Assembly (NCBI RefSeq): GCF_030272615.1
Contig: NC_081413.1
Coordinates: forward strand, 551,176,136 to 551,240,135
Direction of reading: 5' to 3'
Origin: Cryptomeria japonica
Lineage: Eukaryota > Streptophyta > Pinopsida > Cupressales > Cupressaceae
DNA: 64,000 nucleotides
Made by a program: the position numbers and the translations under genes. Numbering within the stretch: position 1 is the stretch's first letter; every line of letters starts with the position of its first letter. The notes beneath the pieces were generated by a model. That model did no database searches and was not told the origin of the DNA. It was given only the letters and a program-made list of their open reading frames with translations. Shown here in pieces: positions 20,752 to 34,100 of the stretch.

Positions 20752-22088
20752 ACCGTTACTGCCAGCCCGAGTGATAGAGACTAGTTGATGCAACTTAGCA
20801 GAATTCATCTTTGACTAATAATTAATAAAGTGTAGTTTAGAGTGTGCAGCAATTTGATGGGCAGACAATGGTTAAAGAGCAAGCCCAAACTCTGTGTTGA
20901 CACAAACTACCATTACAAAGATGGTGGTTATATGTCAAGAAAAGGTGACAAAGACAAAAATTAGAAGCAAGTGTATGACAGCAAACAGACTCCGAGAATA
21001 ATATGATGGAATTGAAGTTTCAGAATGAGAGTGATTGAGATGGTTGATGCATCTCGAAGATGGGATTGTTTCAGAAGAAATACCTTGTTATCGCTTGTAG
21101 GAGGGATATAGATATTTGCAATGCAAAATTACATTACACGTGATGCAGGACATTATGCAAGTGAAACCCCATTGATCGGTTATGTAAAATAGATGCATGC
21201 TGTTAGGATCCTAGAGGATTACTACTTTATGGAACTGTATATGCTTGATTTGTCAAGGGCTTATGAACTTGGTTCTTTCCGTGCTTTCAGTCATTTAAGA
21301 TGCATACAGTCTAAGCAATTTGCAAACATGATACGTTTATTATGCTGTATTCACTTATGAAACAACTTGCATACTTCTAAGGCAAACTTGTATTTTGGGG
21401 TTGTAGATTCATTTACATGATTCCCATCGATGCCTTTAATATAAGGAAATAATTAAAATAATATTTTATTGATGCTAGTTTTAGGGAGCACATCTCTGTT
21501 AAGAAGTGAAAACTCATAGGCTGCCACTACACTTTTACTTTGCATCATTGCCTTTAGTTGGTAGAAACTAGAATGTGATCAAGGTAGAAATAGTAGTGTC
21601 TCCTTTTTGTGCCCCTTACATTGATGCACTCTTATTTTGGTTTAAATTAAATTGGATGGTTGTAACTTGTAAGAATGCTCTTCATGTTAACTTACATAGA
21701 ATATTTCCGTTTATTCAATCTGTATCAGTGATACCTGCTGTAAAGAGGTAAATAGATGGCTATTGTCATGCATTACATTCAGTACTTGCCTCACAGAATG
21801 ATGTAAAACTTGAATCTATTAGAATTTTCACACAGAGCCTTGATTCAAAGCTATGTTGTTTCCTGGAAAAATTTATAAAAGTCAAATTTTGTTCTGTAGA
21901 ATTTGTTTGTCAACTTGATGCTTTTTAATAGGCGATTTTTATCTGACAGTGAGTTTACATACTTGATTTCTATTAGAGCTAAAAGTTGCCATTTCAAACA
22001 TATTATTTACTGTTTTGAATTGTATTTCTGAATTGGTGAGTTTTGCATTCTAATTCCACGTATTTATCATCCTAAAACGTGAGTCCAG
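20752..22088. other. Element debris and ATG5 intron, no gene
   Basis: Unrecognised sequence to about 21160, then copy 2 of the dispersed repeat paired with 9646-9865 (about 21165-21385). The rest is AT-rich and presumably the intron before the first visible ATG5 exon. Confidence 0.5.
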
Positions 22089-22176
22089 GCATCCTACATA
22101 ATAAATGGAAGTATAAAGAATGTCATGAACATGCCACAGTCAGAACAGATGGAGCTATGGCGATGCGTTGTCAAAG
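22089..22176 (+). CDS. ATG5: ATG5 exon a
   Basis: Preceded by CCAG and followed by GTCAGC. It encodes ASYIINGSIKNVMNMPQSEQ and continues MELWRCVVK, ending in the first base of a Gly codon (phase 1). It matches the helical region of ATG5 after the NSLKEA segment. The previous exon, which should end just before A-S-Y, was not found in the window. Confidence 0.9.
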
Positions 22177-25100
22177 GTCAGCAATGTCACTACTTTATGG
22201 CTTGATTGTTTTATGCCCATGGATGAGATTTCAATTTTTGCTGAAGCATGTCTTTCCTTGATATTTGGATCTCCTTGACTCAATCAATTTAATATTGGTC
22301 TTGAATGGGGTTTTATTATCACTGGAATGTTGAAGACTGATTTGGTCAAGTGGAAATTGAAGGTTTTCTTTGTTAGAATTCATGTGTGGAGTTTAAGATA
22401 TATCAGCACAATTTCTCATTTTTATAGCAAGCTAACAAAAAGGCACTATGTTACTTGGCTATAAAGCAAGAGGCGGGGATACTTGTTATCAAAGAGACCC
22501 AAAAGTTGTAAATTACAAATAGATTTATCAACTATGTTGGTAATTAGCAGCACTAGATTTTCATAGTCGATGTAAGTTAATTTTTCAGGCTGTTGGAGAA
22601 AAATATGTAATAATTTTTGCATCTATATTTCAGGTCACACTCTATTATCCATCATTAGGATGGTTTGAGGCAAAAACCATCCCAATGATGGATCAGGGAA
22701 TGTGATCTGAAACATCAAAGGAAAAACTGATACACAATTTTCTCACAAAGCTTGGATGATTCAACTATTTCGGCATTTTAAATGATATTCCACACGAAAT
22801 GTTCTATAGAAGATAAATATTGCATGTTAGAACTTGAAATTGCTTCTGTCCAAAGTGAAACTCCAAATAACCTGGATATGTTTACACACTTATTTCTGAA
22901 ACTGAGCATCCTATGGGATCAATCAAACTGCAAATATGGACCTCTGGAAAATCATAGCCTATGCACTCATAAAAGAGATTTTATGGAAGATTTAAAAGGA
23001 TGATGCATACACAACCTAAGATCGCTTGATAGAACTTGAAATTACTTCAGTCCAATGTGTAAAATTATGGAAAAGCTTGGATATTGTTACAAACAAATTA
23101 ATAATATATAAAAAACACTTATCTTGAAGTCTGAAACTGAATATCCCATGATATGAAATTAAGCTGAATGTTAGAAGAAAGTTTATGGGAGGTTAAGAAG
23201 GAAGTTGCACAAGTAATATTCTCAAATCCTATCCACAAAAAAAGAAGCACGAAAAAATTGTTTGAGATTTATGGGCCAAAAAATGCTATGGGCAGAGGTC
23301 ATTTTCCATGTAAATACTTGGACATGATGCAAGATTCTAAACAACTGTTTAATTTGCAAAGCAGCAGATAATTTAGCTTGTGCTAGAAAAGACAGTGGAT
23401 GTGAAATAATTTAGCTTGTGTAATAAAATAAATTTGAATTTCAGGAGTGCATTTACTAGGATAGGAGTCAAATGAATTAAGTTACTACGATGATACATAA
23501 TGTTCCTTGGGAATGTGTCTCTTGCACTTTACTGCTGTTTCCTTGACTAATAGTGGGTGGAAATGAATCTATTATTTTTAACAAATCCTCATCATCCTTG
23601 GCACTTCAAAGAATTTACCAATGCCTTTAGGAGAATAATTCAGTGCACACAGAGGATATGGACTGCCATGGAGTATGTTGCCACAATCTTTCTTGTCAAA
23701 CTGGGCGGCATGGTGCTTCTCATTCCCCTTTTCCTTGTACTTTCTTGTCTGTGTAAATTAAATGATATACATGTTTGGAGTTCTTTTATCGTCAGTTTTT
23801 TTAAAACTTTAGCAAATATTGATACAGTTGTACTCAGAAACATTATATATGTGTATTGAACCTATGTCATGCTAAAATTATAATTGTATTTATACTAAAT
23901 ATGTGAATGTATTCTTGTGTGTTTTCGTTCAAGATAATTTCTTATATAAGAGAAACACATACAAGTTGTGCATTCATTCTATATCTGGTATGTTTATGCA
24001 GTTGATTTCTGAAAAAAATATTAGAATTGACTATGAAGTTTTAAACAGATAATTTTCAAGGAATATACATGTGTGTAATTTCTGTCTCTCTGTATCCATT
24101 ATATTTTTTCTTTTTAAAAGATCAAGGGCCCTATGGTAGGGTGTACCCCCCCCAACCCCCCGTCCAAAAAAAAAAGTTTAGTAATCAATTTGTTGTTTTT
24201 GTTTTACATGTGCATTGATTATTTAATAGCAAAATATATAATCTGACATAGGAGTATTCTTTGAAGATCAATATAGCTTCAACTTTTAAAGTGGAACATG
24301 TTTTAGCCATTTAAACTTCATATAAATTCAAGCTACTTGGTCATGTTATAAGTGAAACAGCATTTTTTATCAGGTGACTTAGAAGGGTATTGCCGAGCTT
24401 CTGCACGACTTAGACCAGGGGGTATTGCTGAGGATGCTACTCGTAAAGCAGTATCACATCGACAGAACCATAATGAAAATGATACCTTTGGAACAAGTAC
24501 AACTGGTATTCTTTATTCTTTATTTGTTTAGATTTAATGGTTCTCATATATAATTGGGATGTTTAAAATGCATTTATGTTTTATCTGGGTAACAGACTAT
24601 CTGGGATATTCTATGAAGCCCCCTTTATTTTATGGTTTACTTTGTTGTTTGAACAACTTATCTCATTATGCAGACAGAAAATTTCTTTCTTCATGTTGTG
24701 GGGTGGAGGATAAATTGAATAAAATTTGTTTTGAAAGGGAGCCTACTCAATTACTCACCCTTAATTTTGTTGGTATAGAGATCATGTCCACATGTTAATA
24801 TTTCATTTCATTTGGAGTCTTAAAAGATCATGCAAAAACCTATTTTCCTTTTTTAAGCTTGCAAGATCATGAATTGTGCTCAAGGTGGAAACTTAACTTG
24901 GACTCTAAACAGTTCTCATTTGCTTTACTACACCATTTGGTCCTAATTGTAACTTTTATTTAAAAGATAGAATATTGCATTACAAAAATTGGATTGAGAC
25001 ATGAGATGAGCTGTCTGCTTTCTTGTTCAATTTTCTGAAGAGCAAACATATTAATAGTAAAATCTCACATATCTGTTTGAAAGTTCAAAGATAATGCAAA

Positions 25101-28100
25101 CTTAATTGGATTTCATTATTCACATTGTTGATAGTGACACTTCTTGTAACGGTTTTTCTTTTTGGGTCTATGAAGTATCATAAGGAATCCATTGCTTGGG
25201 CGTTCAATAAAAGGTTAAAGGTAAAAGTAGTTTTAGAGGTTATGACCAAGCTAAGTGCCAATTTAGCTTTAAATGAGGACCTCCTTTTGGAAGCTCACAA
25301 TGCAATTTTTTTATAGATTGTTCAAATTTTGTACTCCTGAGCTTCAACCTCACGGCCAAGCTTGTGAGTAAACTAAACCTCGCCAATCCACCTACACCTG
25401 GAGCATTACAAAGACATGAGAGAAATGTATGGATACAAATCAGTTATTTGAAGAAGATGGAATTAATCAGTTATTGAAGAGAGAATTAATCATACTGCTA
25501 GCCTCCTAGTCAAAATCAATAGTAGAAGATTGGACAGGGAAAAGAATCTGAAGATTAATTAAGAACTAGCTTGCCGGTTTGGGTTTGGGCACCGGTTTGG
25601 GTTCGAAGAACTGGTACACCGGTATGGCAAAATTTTGAAAAGGGGTTTGGGTTTGTTTGGTTTCGTTAGTACAAAAACATGTAAACTATATATATATATA
25701 TATTTTAATATTTGTGCAGCCTATAAGCATGAATTAAGATTAGCATGTCACATAGCATCATATAAACAACAAAACAAACATAAACTTGTAATCATAGCAT
25801 CATGATCATAACATAATAGCATCACATACATGAAGTTTAATATCAAAATGACAAAATATTCAAGTATCCCTATCTCAATAGTAGGTTTCAATTGGGTATA
25901 TCTCATATCTTGCCCTGCAGCTCGCGCTCAGAAACTGGGCTCCTTGTTTTGTAGAACAACAATTGCTCAGATTTGCTCTTGCTTTAGCCAAACATGTTCT
26001 GCAATCTTGTACTGATATATCTCTTCAACACTGAACCAAACCATATAATGTTCCACTAGTATTATATTTGGCTGTTCCAGCAGTGAAACACTTATTTGCA
26101 GGGATGTAAGCTTTCTCAGACAGATTTGACAGAAGGCTGCTGGTTGTGTTCTCGAAAGCATCTCTACTTTTAGTAATATCCATCGTGTTCACCAAGATAA
26201 TTCTTTTAGTATCTAGTCTTGAAATGAAATTAGAATTGTGATAGTGCATGAAACAGACATCCAACCATATTTTCCCACCTATGTCGTTGGGGCAAAGGTT
26301 GTGAAGGGTTTTATTTGCTTCCACTGCACATTTTGAGCATCTATCTGCTGATATAGTTCCAGTGCACTGGAGCAGAACATAGACCTTACTGTGAGATTGG
26401 CCATGGGAAGAAGTGTTAAACCCTGAATTTTTAGGTGCATTAAGATACAGATCATTCATAACTAGGTTTAAGTTTGTGGAATAGGTGCTGCCATTGGTGA
26501 AAGTTGAGGAATTATCGCATGTGTGCCATGCGTAGATACACGACTGATGGAAAATTTTGTACAAACAGCAAAAAGCGGATGAACCACCTAAGCAGAATTG
26601 AAAAAAAAATTAAATTTGGCATAAAAAATCACTTTTTGGGCCGCCTAGATGCCTGGGTTCGCTTTGGGTTCTCTGTGGTTCTCTTTGGTTCGACCTGGGT
26701 TCACCCGGGTTCAAACCAGGATGAACCACCTCTGGGTTTTAAGAACCCTGGTCGAACCCAGTCGAACCAGGCCCAAAACCACGAACCAGTTCGAATCCGA
26801 ACCTGAACCAGGGGGGTCCAGAGGAGAACCTGGTAACTCAGATTAAGAATGCTATCCTCAGTCCCATAGACTGATCAGTCTTGTGGACGTCATTAAAATC
26901 TTTCATTTCATTTCAAATATGAGATGATCGACCTTTTTTATGTAGCAATGTGCTGTTTGGACCCTAGCTCTTTTGGGGTTTAATAGAAACCGTGACAAGA
27001 AAGTTGCAAGTTGCCTTATGAAGACATTAAAATGTTGCATCTGGATGCATCTATTGCATGGTAGTGGGAAAACTCAGATATACAATTTAGAAGAAGGGAT
27101 ATAGTACTTATGCAAGTAAGAAGGGTAGGCCATCTGTTTATCTAGGAGTTTGGTGGGATTTTAGTGGATAAGGGATGCCTGAATGACTATGTTTCACACT
27201 TCAAACATTGAGTCAGTAATTGAGTGAACTCTGATCATATTCACTTCAAGAAAAGAAAGGGGTTGCTATGTGAATAATTAGGAGACCTTGCATGTGTTCG
27301 CAAAAAATTGCAGTTGGCTACAAGAAACAAGCAATGACTCTAAAAAAGTGTGCAATTCTTCTTCTCCACTGTTCAAGTATGTTCTATATTCCTTGGTAGG
27401 TAAAATGGCCATGATCTAGACGTTGAACCTGATAGAAGTTAGCATGTCTGTACTGCTCTTATTATTCCAAGTGCCCTTGATTATATGGAGTGGTATGTGA
27501 AAAGTAGTGGACAAGAATACTTGGAATTAGTGTTTCTGTTCATCCTTCTTGTTGATTTTGATTTTACAATTAGTGTTTCTGTTCATCTTTATTGTAGATT
27601 TTGATTTCGCAAAACTTCATTCTTAAGTTTTTTACATGTAAAAGATGATATCTATTATTTAATAATTTATTGATTAATGTAGTGATGAGCTTCTGATGTT
27701 TTGGCTTGCTTTTTGATTCAGTGTTTGTACATTGTTTTTCATTGGAACTATGAGTAATAATGAATTTTGTCCATTTCTTATTCTCAAAATTAATATAGAA
27801 TCTGATTGCAGTTCTTTTAAATTTCAATTACCACAAATTTTAATTTAATGTTTGAAAAGCACATAGAAAATACTGAGAGGTGGGGGGCTGGGGGAAGGTG
27901 TGAATCCGTATTTTAAAACTTTTCAATAACATGGAACCATATAAAACGTAGATAGAGCAAACATCAAGACGCAAACACAAATTTTCTCATGGAAAACCCT
28001 TTCATTAACAAATGGGCACAAACCCAAATTAACAAATGGGCACCAAACCAAATTACAAAAGTGAGCACCAACTCATAGAGAGCACCAACTCTGATCAGCT

Positions 28101-31100
28101 GAGGCAGGCACCAACCTCAGGTTGAGCACCAACTTAGATGGACCGAAACTATACAAAAAATTACTAACAACCCTTTGAAAGCAGCTCTTGACTCCTAATA
28201 AGCCTGACTTTATAACATATACACTTGACTCTATCTCATATGATATTTGACTTCATAACCTTCTACAAATCAAAATTGGTCTCCACGATAACTGCTTTGA
28301 TAGCTGCATGCAATTTTTATATCAAAATGACAACCCCGTAAGGCTCCAACTCAAATACTCCAACAATCTAACCAGTCATTTTGAAACTGCATAAACAACC
28401 TATACAATGCATCGAATCCACTATTATTATCAAGGCATGTGAATATGCTACCGCATGTTCTCGCTCCACCCCACCATAGCAGTCATAAGTTGACTCTACT
28501 GTCAAAACCATACCAACACACGATAACCAAGAATAAAATATCGCACAACGAGTTCATTCCTATTCACAACGGCATTCGAGTAAGGCTCGATACGTCTCAT
28601 TAATACACGTTTTAATGATAAATTTTCTGTCATATGCTTAACGACCAATCTCCCTTACGTTTTGTTTCAAAAAAATATATTTCGATCATCTCATCTTAAA
28701 AGATATTACTCCAAATAAGTTAAATTCAATCACGTGACTGCCAAGAATAAAAATAAAATACCCTACGATCTGGCTGTAGCATCCCTCTTTTTGGAGTTTC
28801 ATGAAAGTGCTATGCCTCCCCATACATGTATTGGGCTTGCTGTAATAATGATCTTGTTGCCTTAAACCACTAGTTCATTAATTTTTTGTTCTATTTTCTA
28901 CATCCGGCATGAAGTCTAAATATAGCACCCCACCTACACACCACACAATATATATTTAGCATATGGTTCATCGGTTCACCCTATCCATTAAATGACATTT
29001 GAAATCCATTTAAAAATCTCATGGATGATGTGTCATTGTCAAGTAGACAATTTCGCAGGTGAAGTGGACAAAAAGCCAGCTCAAGCTGACACCCAAGAAG
29101 CTCAACCACACAGCCAAGCAGCTCAATCAAGTAGGCAAGCAGCTCAAGCAAGCAGGCAGATAGCTTAAGCAAGCAGGTAGGTAGCTCAAGCAAGTAGGTA
29201 AGTAGCTCAACCAAATAATTGCTAGACAACCTTGATCAACATCCTTTGACATCAATGACAAAGCTATCCAACAAAGTTGGCAAAGTAGAAGAACAAGTTG
29301 AAACATAAGAATTATAGTTCATAAGTACGTTAATTAGTAATTACTTGCATATTAGTTGTTCCATGGGGACACATCCTCCCTTGAAATCTTGGCATTTTGA
29401 GGATGGGGATGTCTTTGAGATGTGGGAATGTTTTGCCACTTCCACCAAGATGTCAGGGATGGTGGGACATCCCCGAGGCCGTCTTGCCACTACTGCCAAG
29501 ATACCTGGGACGATGGGATGTCTCGGGGACCGTCCTGCCATTGCTGCCAAGCTGTCGGGGATGAGGGATGTCCCTAAGACTGTCCTGAGGACTCCCAGGA
29601 GTCCCCTAACTATCTTGAGGGTGCCTAGGATTCTCTCGTGGCCCCATGCTAGAAAATCCAACTTAAAAAATAAAAAGGTGATAAATTTGTGAAAATGACA
29701 TTCATAATGAAGGTTTGTGAGGTTTTGGAGGTGCTGCCCCTAAACCCCACTGGGGGCTTTGCCTCTAGGCCCTCACAAGGGGCTGCCCTTTGATCCCAAT
29801 GGAGGCTCTGCCCCTAGACCCCCACAAGGAGCATTGCCTCTTCACCCCGCTAGGGGAACTATCCCTTGACACCATTGAAGGCTCTGCCCCTAGACACCCA
29901 CAAGAGGCGCTACCTCTTGACCACGTTGGGGGATTTGCACCAAATCAAATCTCCACCCACCATTGTTATTGTTAATGAAAGCATTGGCATGTTTTTATTT
30001 ATATTATTTTAAACTTCACTTCATATGCCAGAGTTTCATTTGCAATTCTTATACTTATTCTTGATTTACTCCCAAACTTCTGAAACTCTGCCCACCATTG
30101 TTAATGTTCAAATTTCAATGCAATCATTGTCATGTTTTTAATGTTTATTAGTTTAAAATTTACATAATATGCTAAAGTTTCATTTATAATTCTTAAATTT
30201 ATTTGTTACACATCTTTTTATAACTAATTTTTCAAGTACTATATGTATTTGCATCACCCCATTGCCAGACCTGCCAATGTCTCCCCACTGTCCCTCAACT
30301 TAGGTCCTTGGTCCCCTCTGTCCCTAAAACTTGTCCCACCATCCACCGTTAGGAAACTCCGTGGAACTATGTATCATAGATAATAATAACATGCCATAGC
30401 CTGAAACCCAGGCCATCAAAAACTAGAAGCTAGAGTCCTAACATTTTAGAACATAGTAAAACGGTAAACCTAAACCATTGTTTTATTTTAATATGTTAGG
30501 TGTTAGATTTGGTACCCTAACTTTTATGCCCCTATTATGTCACCATGCACATGGAAATTATATTCCACATTCTTAACAAGGATTTTGTAGTGACTAGTTC
30601 TTGCTGATGTTTTGGAAATGAATTTGTTGATTAATTTGAAAATATCAATGGAATTTCTAATTATATCGAGAATATTGAGGAGGAACCAATGTATGGCATT
30701 AGTGAAGTTTGAATTTCAAAAATAAAGTTTTGAAGAATAATCTTAATATAATATAATAAGATTTGAAATATCAAATACAAGTTTCAAAAAGTAAATACTT
30801 TTAACAAGTAAAAGTGGAGTTGGGAATTAGATGGTCAAAACTCAGAGCGTGAGGTGAATAATGATTTTTTTTTTCATTCACATTTAATTTGAAGACTAAT
30901 TTGTAACAAATAGCTGCAAGATGAGTATCATTAGTTGCAACATATTTTACCTATTCTCAAGTAGAGCAAGAAAGTGAGAATTTCAAAATAATAATAACTA
31001 TGCTCACTGCCATAAAATCTAAATATATTTGTGTAGATTTTTAAATTGTATAAAGATGCCATAGCAGACTCATTAATGCTCTGAAAAGTGAGTTGCTTTC

Positions 31101-34100
31101 GCGTGTGTCATGAACTTTAGAAAGTAGAAGCCACAAATACATTGAACCTGTCAATTGAGCAATGTCAAATTATGCTTTGGGTAATACATTTCAATTTCAA
31201 ATGATTGTTTCAGCTGCAAGATAAAGAACAGTATGTTCAGAAGAGAAGTACTTGTAGGAGAATGAACCTTGCACTTTGGTGGTTGTTAGACAATGTTAGT
31301 ATTTACATTCGTTATGTCCTGTTCTTGTCCAATATGAACTTACCCCATAGGAAAAAACTGCTCAACAGAGAAAAGTGCTGATTATTTTTCTGAAAGTAAA
31401 TTTCAAATAGTAAAAAGAATACTAAAGAAGCAATCTGAATCAGCTTATTATCTTGAACATAAAAATAGGCCTGGGAAAATTAAAATGAGAAGGCTTAATC
31501 TTGGGCTTCAACCATTCTACCCAATCCTGTGGGTTGATTATAATTGTGGATTGGTTTTAAAGTTGATGATCTAACTATTAAAAATAAATTTTCATGTTTT
31601 AAATATGGAAAATTTAACTAGTAATCAAATAATTATAATTCAAATGGTGAAGATGGTTAACACATAATGATCTCACTAGAGCTCAACTCTTGCTTTGAAT
31701 CTTGACATAAAATATCATAAAGGATGTGGCTGTAGCAAGCACTTAACAATTTAAAGAATTGTTCACTGGATTTTGGTTACTAAGCTATGTGTTCTTTGTA
31801 ACAAGAAAGCTCTCCCAAACGTTGCTTGGAAATCTAATTACCACTGCCTAGCTCTATTGCTAAATAGATTTATACCAATTTATCTTTATTTGAATCGTAA
31901 AGCCAATGAAGGCAATTTCTTATCACTCAAACAAAGCCTTTTTCCATGTAACAACAAAGGTTAGTGTTTGCCCTCTCGGGTGAATAACTTAAGACATAAA
32001 GAACATAACGCAGAATAATGCCGTAATTATCAGACAAAGTATACCAGATGTTCTATTCATAACAAGTGTATGTTACAAGTTACATTCCGAAGTATAAAAG
32101 GGTACCGAGGGGGTGCGAGTGCCAACCGTTGCACTGCAACTTCCACCCCTCGGTTGCCAACTAACCAAAACAAGTACACATAATTAACTAATGTTTTTCC
32201 CGTGTACAATAATGCCGCCAACATCATCCCCCCCAAAAAGAAAAGTCGTCTCCAAGCGACTTACAAAAATGGAGATAATGCAACCTATACAATATATCTA
32301 AAAGACTAGGGATGGGGCTGAGAAAGCGTCCCTGAAGCAGAAGTGTGAGATGGCGGTGTCTGGGTCGCCAAGCGGGCACGGAGCTCATACACCTGCTGAG
32401 TACGTGTAGCCACATCCCGTTCCGCCACCAATACCTTCTCTAAAGCTATCTTCACCATGTGTGCGGCTTCCAGCAACTCCTCTTTTGTATCCACTGCCTC
32501 CGTCGCGCAGACCAACCGTGTCTGCTCGGCTGCCAGACGAGTCTCTACCTCGGCCTTCGCTGTTCGGGTCTCAGCCGTCTCTGTGCAGGCCATCTCTAGC
32601 TGTGCCAACAGCTGCGCCCTCTCGGCTGCCCATGAGGCCTGCTGACTGGCCACCTCTCTCTCCAACGCTACTCGGGCAGCCTCCCTGACTGCAGACTCAT
32701 GTTGTGTACGCCTCAATGTATAATAGGCATCTCGGTAGACCTGCTCGATCTCGCGGACAACTGCCGTCACCCGACTCTCCACAACGGGCTGACGCAGCCT
32801 CCAAGCCTGGAGCATCTCCTCTGTCTCCGCAGTTGGCCACCCCTGAGACTCAAAGCAGGTAGCAAAGGCTGTCGGGCAGCCCACCCACATAAACTGTAGG
32901 ACCTGCTCTAGCTCCACCACCACCTGCTGCAATGCTTGCGTCTGGGCGGCGGCCACCACTTGCCTACCCCTCGTTACCATATCAGCCATGTCAGCGAGAT
33001 AGGTCTCAACATCCTCCCCCGTCTGTGTCGAAGACTGGGAAATCCCTGGTGGAACGGTCATTGTATCCTGCTGTGAAGGTACCGCCTCCGCCACCGAAGG
33101 TGCAACATCTCCTGGTGCCTGCCCAGCAGAGGCGACCTCCCCTGCCTCGTTCCCAATTGTGAGTCCATGTGCCTCCCCTGACGAGTCATCCAAGTCGACT
33201 ACCTCCGCTCTAGTCTCTCGACATGGTGAGAATACAACAGCTCCCTCCGGCTGTGCCAGTGTCATCTGAAACCGCTGTGTGAGCCAGCTTTGCATAGCCT
33301 CGAGGTCAGCACGCATCTCCGTGACCGGGGGATGGTTCGCTGTCGTCGGCTCCTCCAACAACGAAGCAGAAACAGTCACCACAGCGTCACTACCCACGAC
33401 GTCCAACCACACGTGAGGCTCGGTATCCTCCACCTCCGTCGGCCCCTGCTCCTCAACGCCCACTACCCGATGCGGTGACTCCTCCGTCCCCGACTCTGCC
33501 ATGTCCTCGGTAAGTGCCGCTGTGGTTGGGCCGGACGGTGCTCCCTGGTGCTCGTGCTGGAGGGGACCAAGTGTAACAGGTGTATGGCTCTGCCCAAAGG
33601 CCGGAATACAGGTGCCGCCTACTCCAGATGCTGGCACAAGCGTGCCCATCGGTAACAGAGGTGGGGCAAACCGGACTCGTACAGGCTCCTCCGTTGCCTG
33701 ACTGCTATCATCCTCCTCATCTTCCTCCTCCGAATCCTCCGTGCTGCTGGACTCCCTCCCGCTATCAGGCTCCCCTGAGGCCGAGGCCCTATCCACCGCC
33801 CGTTTCCGCTTCGCGGAAGAGTGCCCAATGTCCAAGTGCCTCCAATACATTATTGGAGGCTCTCCCGCTGTCAACGATCCCTGCGGCCGTACCTCCAACT
33901 CGTCCTTCGGCACTACTTCCCGCGTGGCCTCCAGGAATAACCCTATAGCGTAATGAGGCATATAGAATGTGCGATGCTGGAGCGTCAGAAACTCATACAT
34001 ACTCTCTGCCAGTAAGGCTGCCCAGTCATATACGATGCCATTCATCAGCCCATTCATCAGCATAATCTGAGGGAGGGCAATGTCTGACGCCCTACCCGAC

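Noticed and set aside
22782-23859. ORFs of 67-100 codons in the ATG5 intron
   Set aside because: No recognised domain, no splice context joining them to ATG5, and composition like the rest of the intron.
29078-29224. CRISPR array
   Set aside because: Units are contiguous without spacers and the genome is a plant's.
28981-29229. Leu-rich 82-codon ORF as a coiled-coil gene
   Set aside because: It is created by the 21 bp tandem repeat and lies in LTR sequence.
29341-29692. Overlapping 106- and 115-codon ORFs on both strands
   Set aside because: Both are open because of the 51 bp tandem repeat (51 is divisible by three); no family features.
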